DNA of 64,000 nucleotides from Lunatimonas sp. (lineage in GTDB: Bacteria > Bacteroidota > Bacteroidia > Cytophagales > Cyclobacteriaceae): positions 41,233 to 105,232 of the forward strand of contig NZ_JAFIEU010000006.1 of NCBI RefSeq assembly GCF_020832325.1, written 5' to 3'. The translations under genes and the position numbers were made by a program. Below are positions 38,687-47,322 of this stretch, in pieces (position 1 is the first letter of the stretch; the number at the start of each line of letters is the position of its first letter). Under the pieces are notes generated by a model, which saw nothing but the letters and a program-made list of their open reading frames with translations, was not told the DNA's origin and did not search any database.

Positions 38687-39316
38687 TTACTGTAATTTTC
38701 TAATTTGTTTTGCAGGAACACCTCCTACGAGTGTGTAAGCAGGTACGTCTTTTGTCACCACAGATCCAGCAGCCACTGTAGCGCCTCTTCCAATCTTTAC
38801 GCCTTTGAGCACCATGGCCCTGGTGGCTATCCACACATCGTCCTCTATGACAATGCCTTCACTTTTTCCTGGTTCACGGCTAGCACCCACTTTATGAAAG
38901 TCGCCGTCCATGATAATCACCTGATTGGCAATTTGCACATTGGCTCCTATGCGTATGAGTTTACTCGCGGAAAGAATGGTCGCTGTATTTACGAAGGTGT
39001 TTTCACCAATCTCCAGCAGGGCACGTTTCCCTGCATATAATTGAGTCACTCCCATGTGCGACCAAATTCGCACACGGTCGTGGATCCTGATTGTGCCGCT
39101 GCCCTCCACCCGGGGGGTTCCTCTCAAAGCAACCAAACGTCCTAGCTCGCATTTTCTCAAGCGCATCCTAGCATTTACAAGTCGCCAAAACGCAGTAAAT
39201 AACACAGGGAACACATGCCAATACGTCGTTAGACGCTCCAGATTATTTCGAAATGGACGGTCAAATAACTCCAGACTTTTTTCCGTAACCTTTTCTTTTA
39301 TTTTATCTTTCAGCAT
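38687..39316 (-). CDS. Hexapeptide-repeat acyltransferase
   Basis: A 209-aa left-handed beta-helix protein. About 75 N-terminal residues (two amphipathic helices) precede the hexapeptide repeats from about 80: [37 protein letters not shown] with the His acceptor region FHKVGA, and the end motif [20 protein letters not shown]. Members acetylate sugars with acetyl-CoA in the cytoplasm (WcaF, Maa, VatD type). It is transcribed towards the LytTR gene (61 bp between) and divergent from the TolC-Wzc-Wzy operon. O-acetylation of the polysaccharide repeat unit is the likely role. Confidence 0.87.
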   Translation of the reverse strand: MLKDKIKEKVTEKSLELFDRPFRNNLERLTTYWHVFPVLFTAFWRLVNARMRLRKCELGRLVALRGTPRVEGSGTIRIHDRVRIWSHMGVTQLYAGKRALLEIGENTFVNTATILSASKLIRIGANVQIANQVIIMDGDFHKVGASREPGKSEGIVIEDDVWIATRAMVLKGVKIGRGATVAAGSVVTKDVPAYTLVGGVPAKQIRKLQ

Positions 39317-39468
39317 ATTTTAAATGATCCTTCATTTGAATATAGAACGAGAAATATTAAATTCAAAAAAAGGAATAATATAAAACAGATTAATTTTAAA
39401 CCCGGATGTTAGTGATCGGGCATGATTTTAATTATATACTACAAATAATGATTTTAACACATATAAAA

Positions 39469-40233
39469 ATGAACTTGGGAGCTTTGCGGGTGTCAAGTTC
39501 ACTTTTTTTGAAAGTCACCATGGCTACAATTGCGCTACTGATTACTCACCATCTTTCAGCGCAGGATGATTCGCGAGAGATTGGCTATTTTGACCTAAAT
39601 AAGAGAATCGAAGACCAGCTCCCACCGTTGGATTCTTTGATAGACCTTGCATTGATCAACCATCCCACGGTTAAACTAAACGAAGAGCTCATTGGATCGG
39701 CGGAAGCCAGGGTACGGCTTGCCAAAAAATCATGGTCCTCGCTTATCCGTGGATATGTAGACTATGGATATGGCAACCAAGCAATCATTGCGACGGGACC
39801 ACAAGGAGGAGATCTATCCAACATTGCCAACGGCTACCGCGCAGGAGCCAACCTTAGCATCCCCCTTTCCGAAATTTATACCCGAAGGGATCGGATCAAG
39901 TTACAGGAACACGAGCTACAGGCTACATACTTTAAAACCAAAGAAATGGAGCTTACCATCACCAATCAAGTGATAGAAGAGTATAACATGGTGATCTCCT
40001 CCCAACGGATGATGAATATTCGTTACGACATGCAGCAAAAAGCAAAAAGCAACTTGATGCAGCTAGAACTGGAGTATGCCAACGGAGCTATTGATGGCAC
40101 AGCGTATGTGAGAAATGCGGAAATATATGCCATCGCCCAATCGGAGTACGAAAGTGCCCGAATGAATTTTATGCGATCCATTCAGAAATTGGAGGTCTTG
40201 ATCGGTATCCCGGTTATTGAAATTCTTAGGTAG
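39469..40233 (+). CDS. Short TolC/OEP-like outer-membrane protein of the polysaccharide operon
   Basis: A protein of about 254 aa with a signal peptide (ending HHLSAQ). It starts at ATG 39469; the frame upstream to 39406 is non-coding in character. Helical coiled-coil segments (LIDLALINHPTVKLNEELIGSAEARVRLAKKSW; LELEYANGAIDGTAYVRNAEIYA) are those of outer-membrane efflux proteins, but only about one of the usual two OEP repeats is present (family length about 430). A three-fold or other assembly would therefore differ from TolC. It is 2 bp before the chain-length gene, so the pair is translated together. It may replace Wza as the outer-membrane partner (inference). Confidence 0.75.
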   Translation: MNLGALRVSSSLFLKVTMATIALLITHHLSAQDDSREIGYFDLNKRIEDQLPPLDSLIDLALINHPTVKLNEELIGSAEARVRLAKKSWSSLIRGYVDYGYGNQAIIATGPQGGDLSNIANGYRAGANLSIPLSEIYTRRDRIKLQEHELQATYFKTKEMELTITNQVIEEYNMVISSQRMMNIRYDMQQKAKSNLMQLELEYANGAIDGTAYVRNAEIYAIAQSEYESARMNFMRSIQKLEVLIGIPVIEILR

Positions 40234-40235
40234 TT

Positions 40236-42377
40236 ATGACTTTAAAGCAACTCATCCGGCTTTTGCTGAGAAATTTTTGGCTGATCCTTCTGGTGCCCAT
40301 CGCTGTTGGTATTGGGGTATTTTACCTTGCCCAGAATTTACCAATGCGTTTTGAAAGCTCCGCAATCGTTTTTACCAACCCTACCACGGACCGCGGGGTC
40401 AATGACGGTGGAGCTATCCGCATGGATTTTTACACCTCCAACAACTTATTTGATAATCTAACGCTCCTATTAAGGTCTCGGGAGACTGTCACCCAAGCAT
40501 CCCTCAGATTGCTTTCATTGCACCTGATCCAAGATAAACCTGATCCAGAAATACTCCATGAGGAAAGCTTTGAGGAACTAAAAGCCCATATTGACGAGGA
40601 TTTGAGAAATAAACTCGTAGTCCCAAATGACCTGGACCGAACACATCGCAGGGTGATCGAACACTTAGAGGCAAACCCCAAATCGCCTATTGAGTACCTT
40701 CTCCGGGAACATCCCACCTACAGTGTACCCAAAATCATCGAGGAATTGTTCGTGGCACGGAAAGCGTCCTCTGACATGATGGAAGTTACCTTTCGCTCCA
40801 GTAATGCCGCAAACTGCTACTACACATTGAAATTTATCACCGAGGCGTTTATGGAGCGCTACTCCGGCATCAAAGAAGCTGAGAACATCAATTCCATCCG
40901 ATATTTTGAGGAGCAACTTCAACTCGCTCAACTAAAACTGCGAAATGCTGAGGGTGAGTTGAAAGAGTTTATGACGGAAAACCGCATACTCAACTACTAC
41001 GAGCAGGGAAAATACCTAGACATCGCAAAACTGGAACACGAACAGGACGAAGAGCGCTCCAAACGTATTCTTTCCGGTACACTTTCCAACCTTTCCAAGA
41101 TCGAGTCGCTATTTGAAGGTTTTGACAAACGACAGGCGTTGATTACCGAAATCAGTGAGGTGCAAAAAGAAATCGTGGCAAAGCAACTTGCTTTAGAAGG
41201 CGGACAACTTACCCGAAACGGAGACGAATACCGAAAGCAAATCACCGCTGAAATTGAGCAGCTGCACAAGAAAATCGAGGATATGTCCAACCTCCTTTTT
41301 AACAACAGTATTTCCCTGGAGGGACTACAGCGAAGAGAAGCACTGGATGAGTGGCTGAAGCTGAAACTCACCTACGAAGAACAGGTGCAAGCCATTGAAG
41401 TCATGCAAGAACGCAAGCAATACCTACAGGACAAAATCGATGAATTCGCTCCTTTGGGTGCCGAACTGAAGCGATTGGAACGGGAAGTTAGCGTAAACGA
41501 AAATCAGTACCTGTCCATCCTCCATGGCCTAAACATGGCCTACCTCAAAAAATATGATTTGGAGATGACATCACCCCAAAAGCTCATAGACGAACCATTC
41601 TTCCCTAAAAAACCTCTGGCATCCAAAAAGTTGTTTCTCGTAGTAGGCGGCATGTTTGGCAGTGGGTTTTTCACCGTTTCCTTGGTGATCCTGCTGTTTT
41701 TTATCGACCCCACGATCAAATCAGCCAAACAAGCGGAGAAATTGACCGGTTTGCCGGTAGGTGGCGGATGGATCAACGAAAAAAAGATTTCCAAGGCCGT
41801 ATTCAAAGACGAAATGCGCTATCAGTTGATCACGCAGTTAGGTAACAATCTCAACCGATACCTCTCTCATGACAGCAAACCCCATTTCATTCTCCTTTAT
41901 AGCCTCACAAAGGAAAGTGGAAAAAGCTTTCTCATCGAAATCTTAATCGAAAAGCTACTTGCCCAACAAAACACCGTGACCTATTTTGCCCCCCACGCCA
42001 ATAAATCCGGACATAAGGTGAATTGCCAAACCTACGATCCATCGGTGGACCTGATGGAAGAAAAAAACCCTGCGTGGAACACGCGACTGTCGACCTGCCA
42101 GACAGATTATTTTATCTTGGAACTGCCCAATCTCACCGCATGCCACGCAAACTATTCCCTCATCAACCAGTCCGATGTGTGCGTATTAGTTTTGGACGCT
42201 GCACAGGCTTGGCCAGAGTCCAAGCAAATCGCACTGCAAAGCATCTCCGGGTCGGTTTCGGTGCCCCATCTAATCTGGATGAACAACCTGGGAGTCCAGG
42301 AGGTCGAGGACCTAAATGGCGAGATCCCGAAAAAGAGAAGTAAACTCAGACGATGGGTGAAAAGGATGGTTTCCTAA
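40236..42377 (+). CDS. Wzz/GumC-like polysaccharide co-polymerase with degenerate BY-kinase-like domain
   Basis: A 713-aa inner-membrane protein. TM1 is at about 14-32 (NFWLILLVPIAVGIGVFYLA), followed by the Wzz domain, long coiled coils at about 225-455, and TM2 at about 468-492 (VVGGMFGSGFFTVSLVILLF). A cytoplasmic Wzc-like domain follows, but its P-loop reads SLTKESGKS (GKS at 562-564, without the usual PGEGKS), the Walker A' region reads FILELPNLTA and no C-terminal tyrosine cluster is visible. It probably sets chain length and couples to export without tyrosine autophosphorylation. Overlaps nothing; 12 bp separate it from the Wzy-like gene. Confidence 0.88.
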   Translation: MTLKQLIRLLLRNFWLILLVPIAVGIGVFYLAQNLPMRFESSAIVFTNPTTDRGVNDGGAIRMDFYTSNNLFDNLTLLLRSRETVTQASLRLLSLHLIQDKPDPEILHEESFEELKAHIDEDLRNKLVVPNDLDRTHRRVIEHLEANPKSPIEYLLREHPTYSVPKIIEELFVARKASSDMMEVTFRSSNAANCYYTLKFITEAFMERYSGIKEAENINSIRYFEEQLQLAQLKLRNAEGELKEFMTENRILNYYEQGKYLDIAKLEHEQDEERSKRILSGTLSNLSKIESLFEGFDKRQALITEISEVQKEIVAKQLALEGGQLTRNGDEYRKQITAEIEQLHKKIEDMSNLLFNNSISLEGLQRREALDEWLKLKLTYEEQVQAIEVMQERKQYLQDKIDEFAPLGAELKRLEREVSVNENQYLSILHGLNMAYLKKYDLEMTSPQKLIDEPFFPKKPLASKKLFLVVGGMFGSGFFTVSLVILLFFIDPTIKSAKQAEKLTGLPVGGGWINEKKISKAVFKDEMRYQLITQLGNNLNRYLSHDSKPHFILLYSLTKESGKSFLIEILIEKLLAQQNTVTYFAPHANKSGHKVNCQTYDPSVDLMEEKNPAWNTRLSTCQTDYFILELPNLTACHANYSLINQSDVCVLVLDAAQAWPESKQIALQSISGSVSVPHLIWMNNLGVQEVEDLNGEIPKKRSKLRRWVKRMVS

Positions 42378-42389
42378 CCGCACTTACCG

Positions 42390-43853
42390 ATGGAGAACCA
42401 GGGGAAAATCAAGGTTTTTTTATTGATTGCAGCTACGATCCTGACGGCGTTGGTAATGGTGACCTACCTGAATATACTGGGTATCGCTGCTCTTTTTGCA
42501 ATACCAATAGCCGTAGTCTTTTTTTATTGGGTGCTACAACATCCCCGAAATGCACTATACTTTACGATTGGTTGTGCCTTTATGGCCATAGGCGTTATTA
42601 GATACTTGCCCTCCCTTCCTTTGGGACTGACGGTGGATTTTGCGCTTATCCTCTCCATTGTTGCCGCAGCCTTTCATACCAACCTCAAGACGGACTTCAA
42701 TAAATTGGAAAATGGATTGATGGTGGTGACCGGTATTTGGCTGCTGTACAATATAGCCCAGATTGCCAATCCGGAAGCCCGAAGTACCGCCGCATGGTTT
42801 TACGCCGTCCGTGGCACTGCCCTCTACATGGTGCTGACGATACCTATCACCCTACTCTATGCGCGAACCAACAAGGACCTTGATCGTTTTTTTAAACTGA
42901 TATTCTCGTTTTCCTTACTCGCATCCATCTGGGGTCTCCGTCAATATATCTTTGGTGTGGATGCGGCCGAGGAGCGGTGGTTGAATACCGGGCCAAGGAC
43001 CACCCACATCCTCTTTGGCAACCTCCGGGTCTTTTCCTTCTTTTCGGATGCCGGGCAATTCGGGGCTGGAATCGGCCATGCCGGGCTTATGGCCGCTATT
43101 TTGGCTGTAGGGCCATTTCCCACCAAGACCCGAATCACCTTGGGCGTAATGGCGTTGTTGTTTTTTTACCTGTTGGTGATTTCCGGGACCCGGGGAGCGC
43201 TGTTTGTACCGATTGCTGGAGCAATGGCGTATCTTTTTGCGTCAAAGAACTTTACCACTATGGGAACGGGTATCCTAGTCTTGGGAGCATTATTTTTCTT
43301 CTTGAAATTCAGCAATATCGGCAATCAAAACTACCAAATACGCCGCATGCGGTCCGCATTAGATCCGCAGGACGCCTCCCTGACGGTTAGAAAACTCAAT
43401 CAGGAACGGTTTAAAATGTACCTTGCCACCCGACCGTTCGGCGGGGGAATTGGCACTTCCGGTTCTTGGGGACAGCGCTTCAGTCCCGGCACCTTTTTGG
43501 CCGAAACCCCCAACGACAGTTGGTACGTAAAAATCTGGGCAGAAATGGGCATAATCGGGCTATCACTGCACCTATTTATTCTGGCATATATTTCCCTCAT
43601 AGGACTGCTGAAAATCTGGAAAGTAAAAGACCCACGCCTTCGGCAGAAACTCCTCGCTCTTTTTGCTGGAAATTTCGGCATATTAGTCGCCAGCTATGGA
43701 AACCCAATTCTCGGCCAAATGCCTACGGGAATCATTATTTACATGTCATGGGCCTACTTCTTCCTCGCCGTAGACTTAGACAACGAAATCCTAGAAAAAC
43801 CAAAAATCACCCACACTCATGAAGCAACCGCTCGTCTCCATCATCACCATTAA
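42390..43853 (+). CDS. Wzy/O-antigen ligase-like membrane protein
   Basis: A 487-aa multi-span membrane protein with about 11-12 hydrophobic segments. A large periplasmic loop around 315-385 (RMRSALDPQDASLTVRKLNQ, then FGGGIGTSGSWGQRF and AETPNDSWYVKIWAEMGIIG) is the Wzy_C/O-antigen-ligase signature with conserved Arg and Gly. It either polymerises undecaprenyl-linked repeat units or ligates chains. In this Wzx/Wzz-containing operon, polymerase is the better guess. Its last 35 bp overlap the next glycosyltransferase gene, and the C-terminus ends in four natural histidines. Confidence 0.85.
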   Translation: MENQGKIKVFLLIAATILTALVMVTYLNILGIAALFAIPIAVVFFYWVLQHPRNALYFTIGCAFMAIGVIRYLPSLPLGLTVDFALILSIVAAAFHTNLKTDFNKLENGLMVVTGIWLLYNIAQIANPEARSTAAWFYAVRGTALYMVLTIPITLLYARTNKDLDRFFKLIFSFSLLASIWGLRQYIFGVDAAEERWLNTGPRTTHILFGNLRVFSFFSDAGQFGAGIGHAGLMAAILAVGPFPTKTRITLGVMALLFFYLLVISGTRGALFVPIAGAMAYLFASKNFTTMGTGILVLGALFFFLKFSNIGNQNYQIRRMRSALDPQDASLTVRKLNQERFKMYLATRPFGGGIGTSGSWGQRFSPGTFLAETPNDSWYVKIWAEMGIIGLSLHLFILAYISLIGLLKIWKVKDPRLRQKLLALFAGNFGILVASYGNPILGQMPTGIIIYMSWAYFFLAVDLDNEILEKPKITHTHEATARLHHHH

Positions 43854-44736
43854 CTACAATGGACTGGAACATACGTTGGGCATGTTACAGTCATTCCGGA
43901 AAATAAATTATCCAAATCTGGAATACATAGTCGTAGACAATGCTTCGAAGGAAGATCCATCGCCCATTTTGGAAGCATATCCCGAGGTAATTCTAGTGCC
44001 AAATCCTGTAAATGAAGGCTTTGCAGGCGGAAATAACCGCGGAATGGAGATAGCAAAAGGCGAATACTTTTACCTTATCAACAACGATACGGAAATTCTT
44101 CCTGATAGCATTGATGCCTTGCTGAAGCGAGCCCAGTCCGACACCAAGGTAGGATTGGTCTGTCCCAAAATACGCTACTACGACGAACCCGACATTATCC
44201 AATATGCCGGGTACACGCCCATCAGCAAGCTAACAGGGAGAGGAACCGCTATAGGTTATATGGAGAGAGACGCAGGACAGTATGATCAGGCAAGGGTAAC
44301 TGCACTGGCCCATGGGGCAGCCATGTTTATTCCCCGATCGGTGGTAGAGGAAGTGGGAATGATGGCTGAGCTATATTTTCTATACTACGAAGAGCTGGAT
44401 TACTGCGAGCGGATCAAAAAGGCGGGCTTCGAAATTTGGTATGAACCCGCCTCGGTCATTCTTCACAAAGAATCGATGAGCGTGGGAAAAAAATCATTGC
44501 TGAAAACCTATTATATGAGTAGAAACCGCTGGGTATTTCTCCGCAGGAATATTGAGTGGCCGATATTTGCCATCACCATGATTTATTATTTCCTAATAGC
44601 AGTCCCCAAAAACGTTCTCTTTTACTTGTTCAAAGGCGAAACGTCCCACGCAAAGGCCTACCTAAGAGGCTTTTTTAACAGCTTTACAATCAAAAATCTG
44701 CACGATAACCCAGAACTTAAACCGCTGAGAAAATGA
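43819..44736 (+). CDS. Glycosyltransferase family 2 (rhamnosyltransferase-like)
   Basis: A 305-aa GT-A protein: VSIITINYNGLEHTLGML, IVVDNASKEDP, the metal-binding NNDTEI (DxD-type), and a C-terminal EELDYCERIKKAGFEIWYEP with catalytic acid region. One hydrophobic helix near 250-272 suggests peripheral membrane attachment. The type is often a rhamnosyl- or related transferase using a dTDP- or UDP-sugar. The ATG is inside the Wzy-like gene (35-bp overlap), and the stop overlaps the next start as ATGA (44733-44736), so translation of the operon is tightly coupled. Confidence 0.9.
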   Translation: MKQPLVSIITINYNGLEHTLGMLQSFRKINYPNLEYIVVDNASKEDPSPILEAYPEVILVPNPVNEGFAGGNNRGMEIAKGEYFYLINNDTEILPDSIDALLKRAQSDTKVGLVCPKIRYYDEPDIIQYAGYTPISKLTGRGTAIGYMERDAGQYDQARVTALAHGAAMFIPRSVVEEVGMMAELYFLYYEELDYCERIKKAGFEIWYEPASVILHKESMSVGKKSLLKTYYMSRNRWVFLRRNIEWPIFAITMIYYFLIAVPKNVLFYLFKGETSHAKAYLRGFFNSFTIKNLHDNPELKPLRK

Positions 44737-45872
44737 GGATAGGCATCGAAGCGCAGCGTATTTTCCGAAAGAAACGGCACGGCATGGACATGGTGGCAGT
44801 GGAACTGATTCGGCATTTGCAGGAAATTGACCAGACAAACGATTACTTCATCTTCGTCAACCAGGTAGAAGACAATTCCTGTATACAAGAAACTGCTAAT
44901 TTCCGCATCATACAGCTAAAAGAGAGTCCCTACCCCATTTGGGAACAATGGCACCTTCCAAGGGCTGCGAAAAAATATCAGTTGGATGTATTGCACTGTA
45001 CCAGTAACACTGCGCCCATCTGGGGCAAAACGCCTCTGGTATTAACCCTGCACGACATCATTTACTTGGAAAAAATCAGCCTAAAGTCTGGCACCTGGTA
45101 TCAACGTCTGGGCAATTTGTACAGGCGGTGGAACGTACCCCGGGTAGTACCGCGTGCGTCCTTTGTTTTCACTGTGTCGGCCTTTGAGCAAAAACGGATA
45201 CAGGAGCATTTCTCACAGATTCCCTACGACAAGATTCGGGTGGTCCACAATGGTGTAAGCCCCCATTTCCAACCGGTCTCGGAAGAGATCCAAGAAGTAA
45301 AACGACTTGAATACGGGCTTCCCGATCGGTTTATGCTTTTCTTGGGCAATACCGACCCTAAAAAAAACCTGATCGGTGTTCTCAAAGCACTCCTCCTGCT
45401 GGAAAAATCCGGCAAGCTGCCCCTACCGCTGGTGATGCCGGACTTTGGGGAGTCGGAACTCACGGCATTACTGGACAAAATCGGAGGCGCCACGCTTCGC
45501 CCAAAGATCCACCTAACCGGGTACATCCCCAATCAAGACCTGCCCGCTATCTACGCCAAAGCCCTTTTTTTTCTGTACCCATCCCTTCGTGAAAGCTTCG
45601 GACTACCTATCTTAGAGGCAATGGCATGTGGGTGCGCAGTGATCACCTCGAATACCTCTTCCATGCCTGAAATAGCCGGAGATTCTGCTCTTTTAGTCGA
45701 CCCGTTTAACCCGGAAGAACTGGCCCAAGCGATGGCAAGCTTACTGGATAACGAAACCCTCCGAAAGGAACTAGCTGAAAAAGGCTTTCAAAGACCGCCA
45801 CTTTTCAGTTACGCAGTAGGCGCGAAAAAAGTATGGGGCATGTATGAACAGGCAACCCGAATGAGGCCATGA
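44733..45872 (+). CDS. Glycosyltransferase family 4 (GT-B)
   Basis: A 379-aa GT-B enzyme. The N-terminal domain begins MRIGIEAQRIFRKKRHGMDM and contains DVLHCTSNTAP; the C-terminal domain has FLGNTDPKKNL, then the retaining-enzyme motif SLRESFGLPILEAMACGCAV with the Glu pair E-x7-E (nucleotide ribose and catalysis). It transfers a sugar, probably mannosyl or similar, to the lipid-linked repeat unit in the cytoplasm. It overlaps both neighbours by four bases (ATGA at 44733 and 45869). Confidence 0.92.
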   Translation: MRIGIEAQRIFRKKRHGMDMVAVELIRHLQEIDQTNDYFIFVNQVEDNSCIQETANFRIIQLKESPYPIWEQWHLPRAAKKYQLDVLHCTSNTAPIWGKTPLVLTLHDIIYLEKISLKSGTWYQRLGNLYRRWNVPRVVPRASFVFTVSAFEQKRIQEHFSQIPYDKIRVVHNGVSPHFQPVSEEIQEVKRLEYGLPDRFMLFLGNTDPKKNLIGVLKALLLLEKSGKLPLPLVMPDFGESELTALLDKIGGATLRPKIHLTGYIPNQDLPAIYAKALFFLYPSLRESFGLPILEAMACGCAVITSNTSSMPEIAGDSALLVDPFNPEELAQAMASLLDNETLRKELAEKGFQRPPLFSYAVGAKKVWGMYEQATRMRP

Positions 45873-47206
45873 GCGATAGAACGTACTGGCTGAGTTCCGG
45901 ATTTTATACGATGATGCACCGAGGGATCGATTTTGTTTTGGGATTCGTCGGATTTATGCTGCTGGTTCGGATATTATCTCCCAACGACTTCGGAGTATGG
46001 GTACTGCTGATCACCATCACGGCTATCGTGGACATGGCCAGAAACGGATTCCTGCAAAATGGACTGATCAAGTTTCTGGTAAATCAGGACGCAACCAACC
46101 GGGCCAAGATTCAGGGGGCCGCGCTGTGGCTGAATGCTTTGCTGACGGGTATTTTCATCGCATTGCTTTGGATCTTTGCCGATCGTGCGGAATCCCTATT
46201 CAATGCTCCTGGGTTAGCAGAAATACTAAAGATTTTTACCGCAATATTACCGGTATTGGTGCTGCATACCCACAATTTGGTGCTGATGCAGGCTACCTAC
46301 GATTTTAAAGCGTACTTTTTTGCAGGAGTCAGCAAGAGTTTGCCGCTATTTCTGTTCATTCTCTATTTTTTTTGGAATCCCGATGCACTGACGCTATCCC
46401 GATTGGCCTGGATACAAAATTTAACCTTCGCTATGGCTACGCTCATGTCGGCATATCAGGTCAAGGCCCATTTTCGCGTGATATGGGGTTGGCACAGGGA
46501 ATGGGCTATTCAGATCTTCCATTTTGGAAAATACGTCTTTGGGACCAATCTAATCTCCATGCTGACAAACAGCCTGGACAAATTTCTACTCGGAGCCCTG
46601 CTGTCACCCGTTCAGGTGGCATTGGCCAATACCGCCGGAAGGGTGATGAACATGGTGGAAATCCCGGTTAATTCCATAGCATCCATCTCCTACCCCAAGG
46701 CGTCTGAAGCATACGACAAAGGAAAAATAAAAGAGGTAGCTGCTATTTACGAGAAAACACTGGGCATGATGTTAAGCATCACCCTACCCTTTTGGGTTAT
46801 CAACCTGCTATTTGCCGAATATATTATTTTGTTTATAGCCGGGGAGGAATACTTGGATGCCGCGCCATTTCTACGCATCGTTGCGCTGATTGCACTCATT
46901 AAACCTTTGGATAGGCAGGCAGGCGTGTTTCTAGATGCCATCGGTAAGCCTTTCTTTAACATGATCATGGTATTTGGAACCTTTGTATATGGGGCCGCAT
47001 TGAGCTATGTGTTCATTCAGCGCTTCGGATTGATGGGGGCGGCCTATGGCCTCGTATTGGCCGTGGGTATCACCGCGGTGATCAAGCAATTTATCCTCGC
47101 AAGGTTCCTTCCTATCCGGTTAGGTCGGGCACTTCTTGCGGGCATTAGGTACTACCCCGAGCTGCTTGGATTGATCTTATCAAAGTTAAAGAGAAAAGGC
47201 AAGTAG
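45869..47206 (+). CDS. Wzx-like oligosaccharide flippase
   Basis: A 445-aa membrane protein of the MATE/polysaccharide-transporter group with 12-14 hydrophobic helices. The N-terminus (YWLSSGFYTMMHRGIDFVLG) and the helix with ANTAGRVMNMVEIPVNSIAS are typical. It moves undecaprenyl-diphosphate-linked repeat units across the inner membrane. The last gene of the coupled TolC-like, Wzz, Wzy, GT2, GT4, Wzx unit; it starts as ATGA over the GT4 stop. PEP carboxylase follows after 116 bp. Confidence 0.9.
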   Translation: MSDRTYWLSSGFYTMMHRGIDFVLGFVGFMLLVRILSPNDFGVWVLLITITAIVDMARNGFLQNGLIKFLVNQDATNRAKIQGAALWLNALLTGIFIALLWIFADRAESLFNAPGLAEILKIFTAILPVLVLHTHNLVLMQATYDFKAYFFAGVSKSLPLFLFILYFFWNPDALTLSRLAWIQNLTFAMATLMSAYQVKAHFRVIWGWHREWAIQIFHFGKYVFGTNLISMLTNSLDKFLLGALLSPVQVALANTAGRVMNMVEIPVNSIASISYPKASEAYDKGKIKEVAAIYEKTLGMMLSITLPFWVINLLFAEYIILFIAGEEYLDAAPFLRIVALIALIKPLDRQAGVFLDAIGKPFFNMIMVFGTFVYGAALSYVFIQRFGLMGAAYGLVLAVGITAVIKQFILARFLPIRLGRALLAGIRYYPELLGLILSKLKRKGK

Positions 47207-47322
47207 TTGGATTTAGCTGAAAATAGCCACTAATCTATCAATCCATCCTTCGCATAGTTGCGATTGACGAAGTTGCATAGTACATTTATCCATCTGAGCT
47301 TCACAAATAATCACGAAAAATC

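Noticed and set aside
43836..43853. Four terminal histidines on the Wzy-like protein, resembling a purification tag
   Set aside because: Only four His codons, lying in the overlap with the next gene, whose frame needs these bases (SIITINYN).
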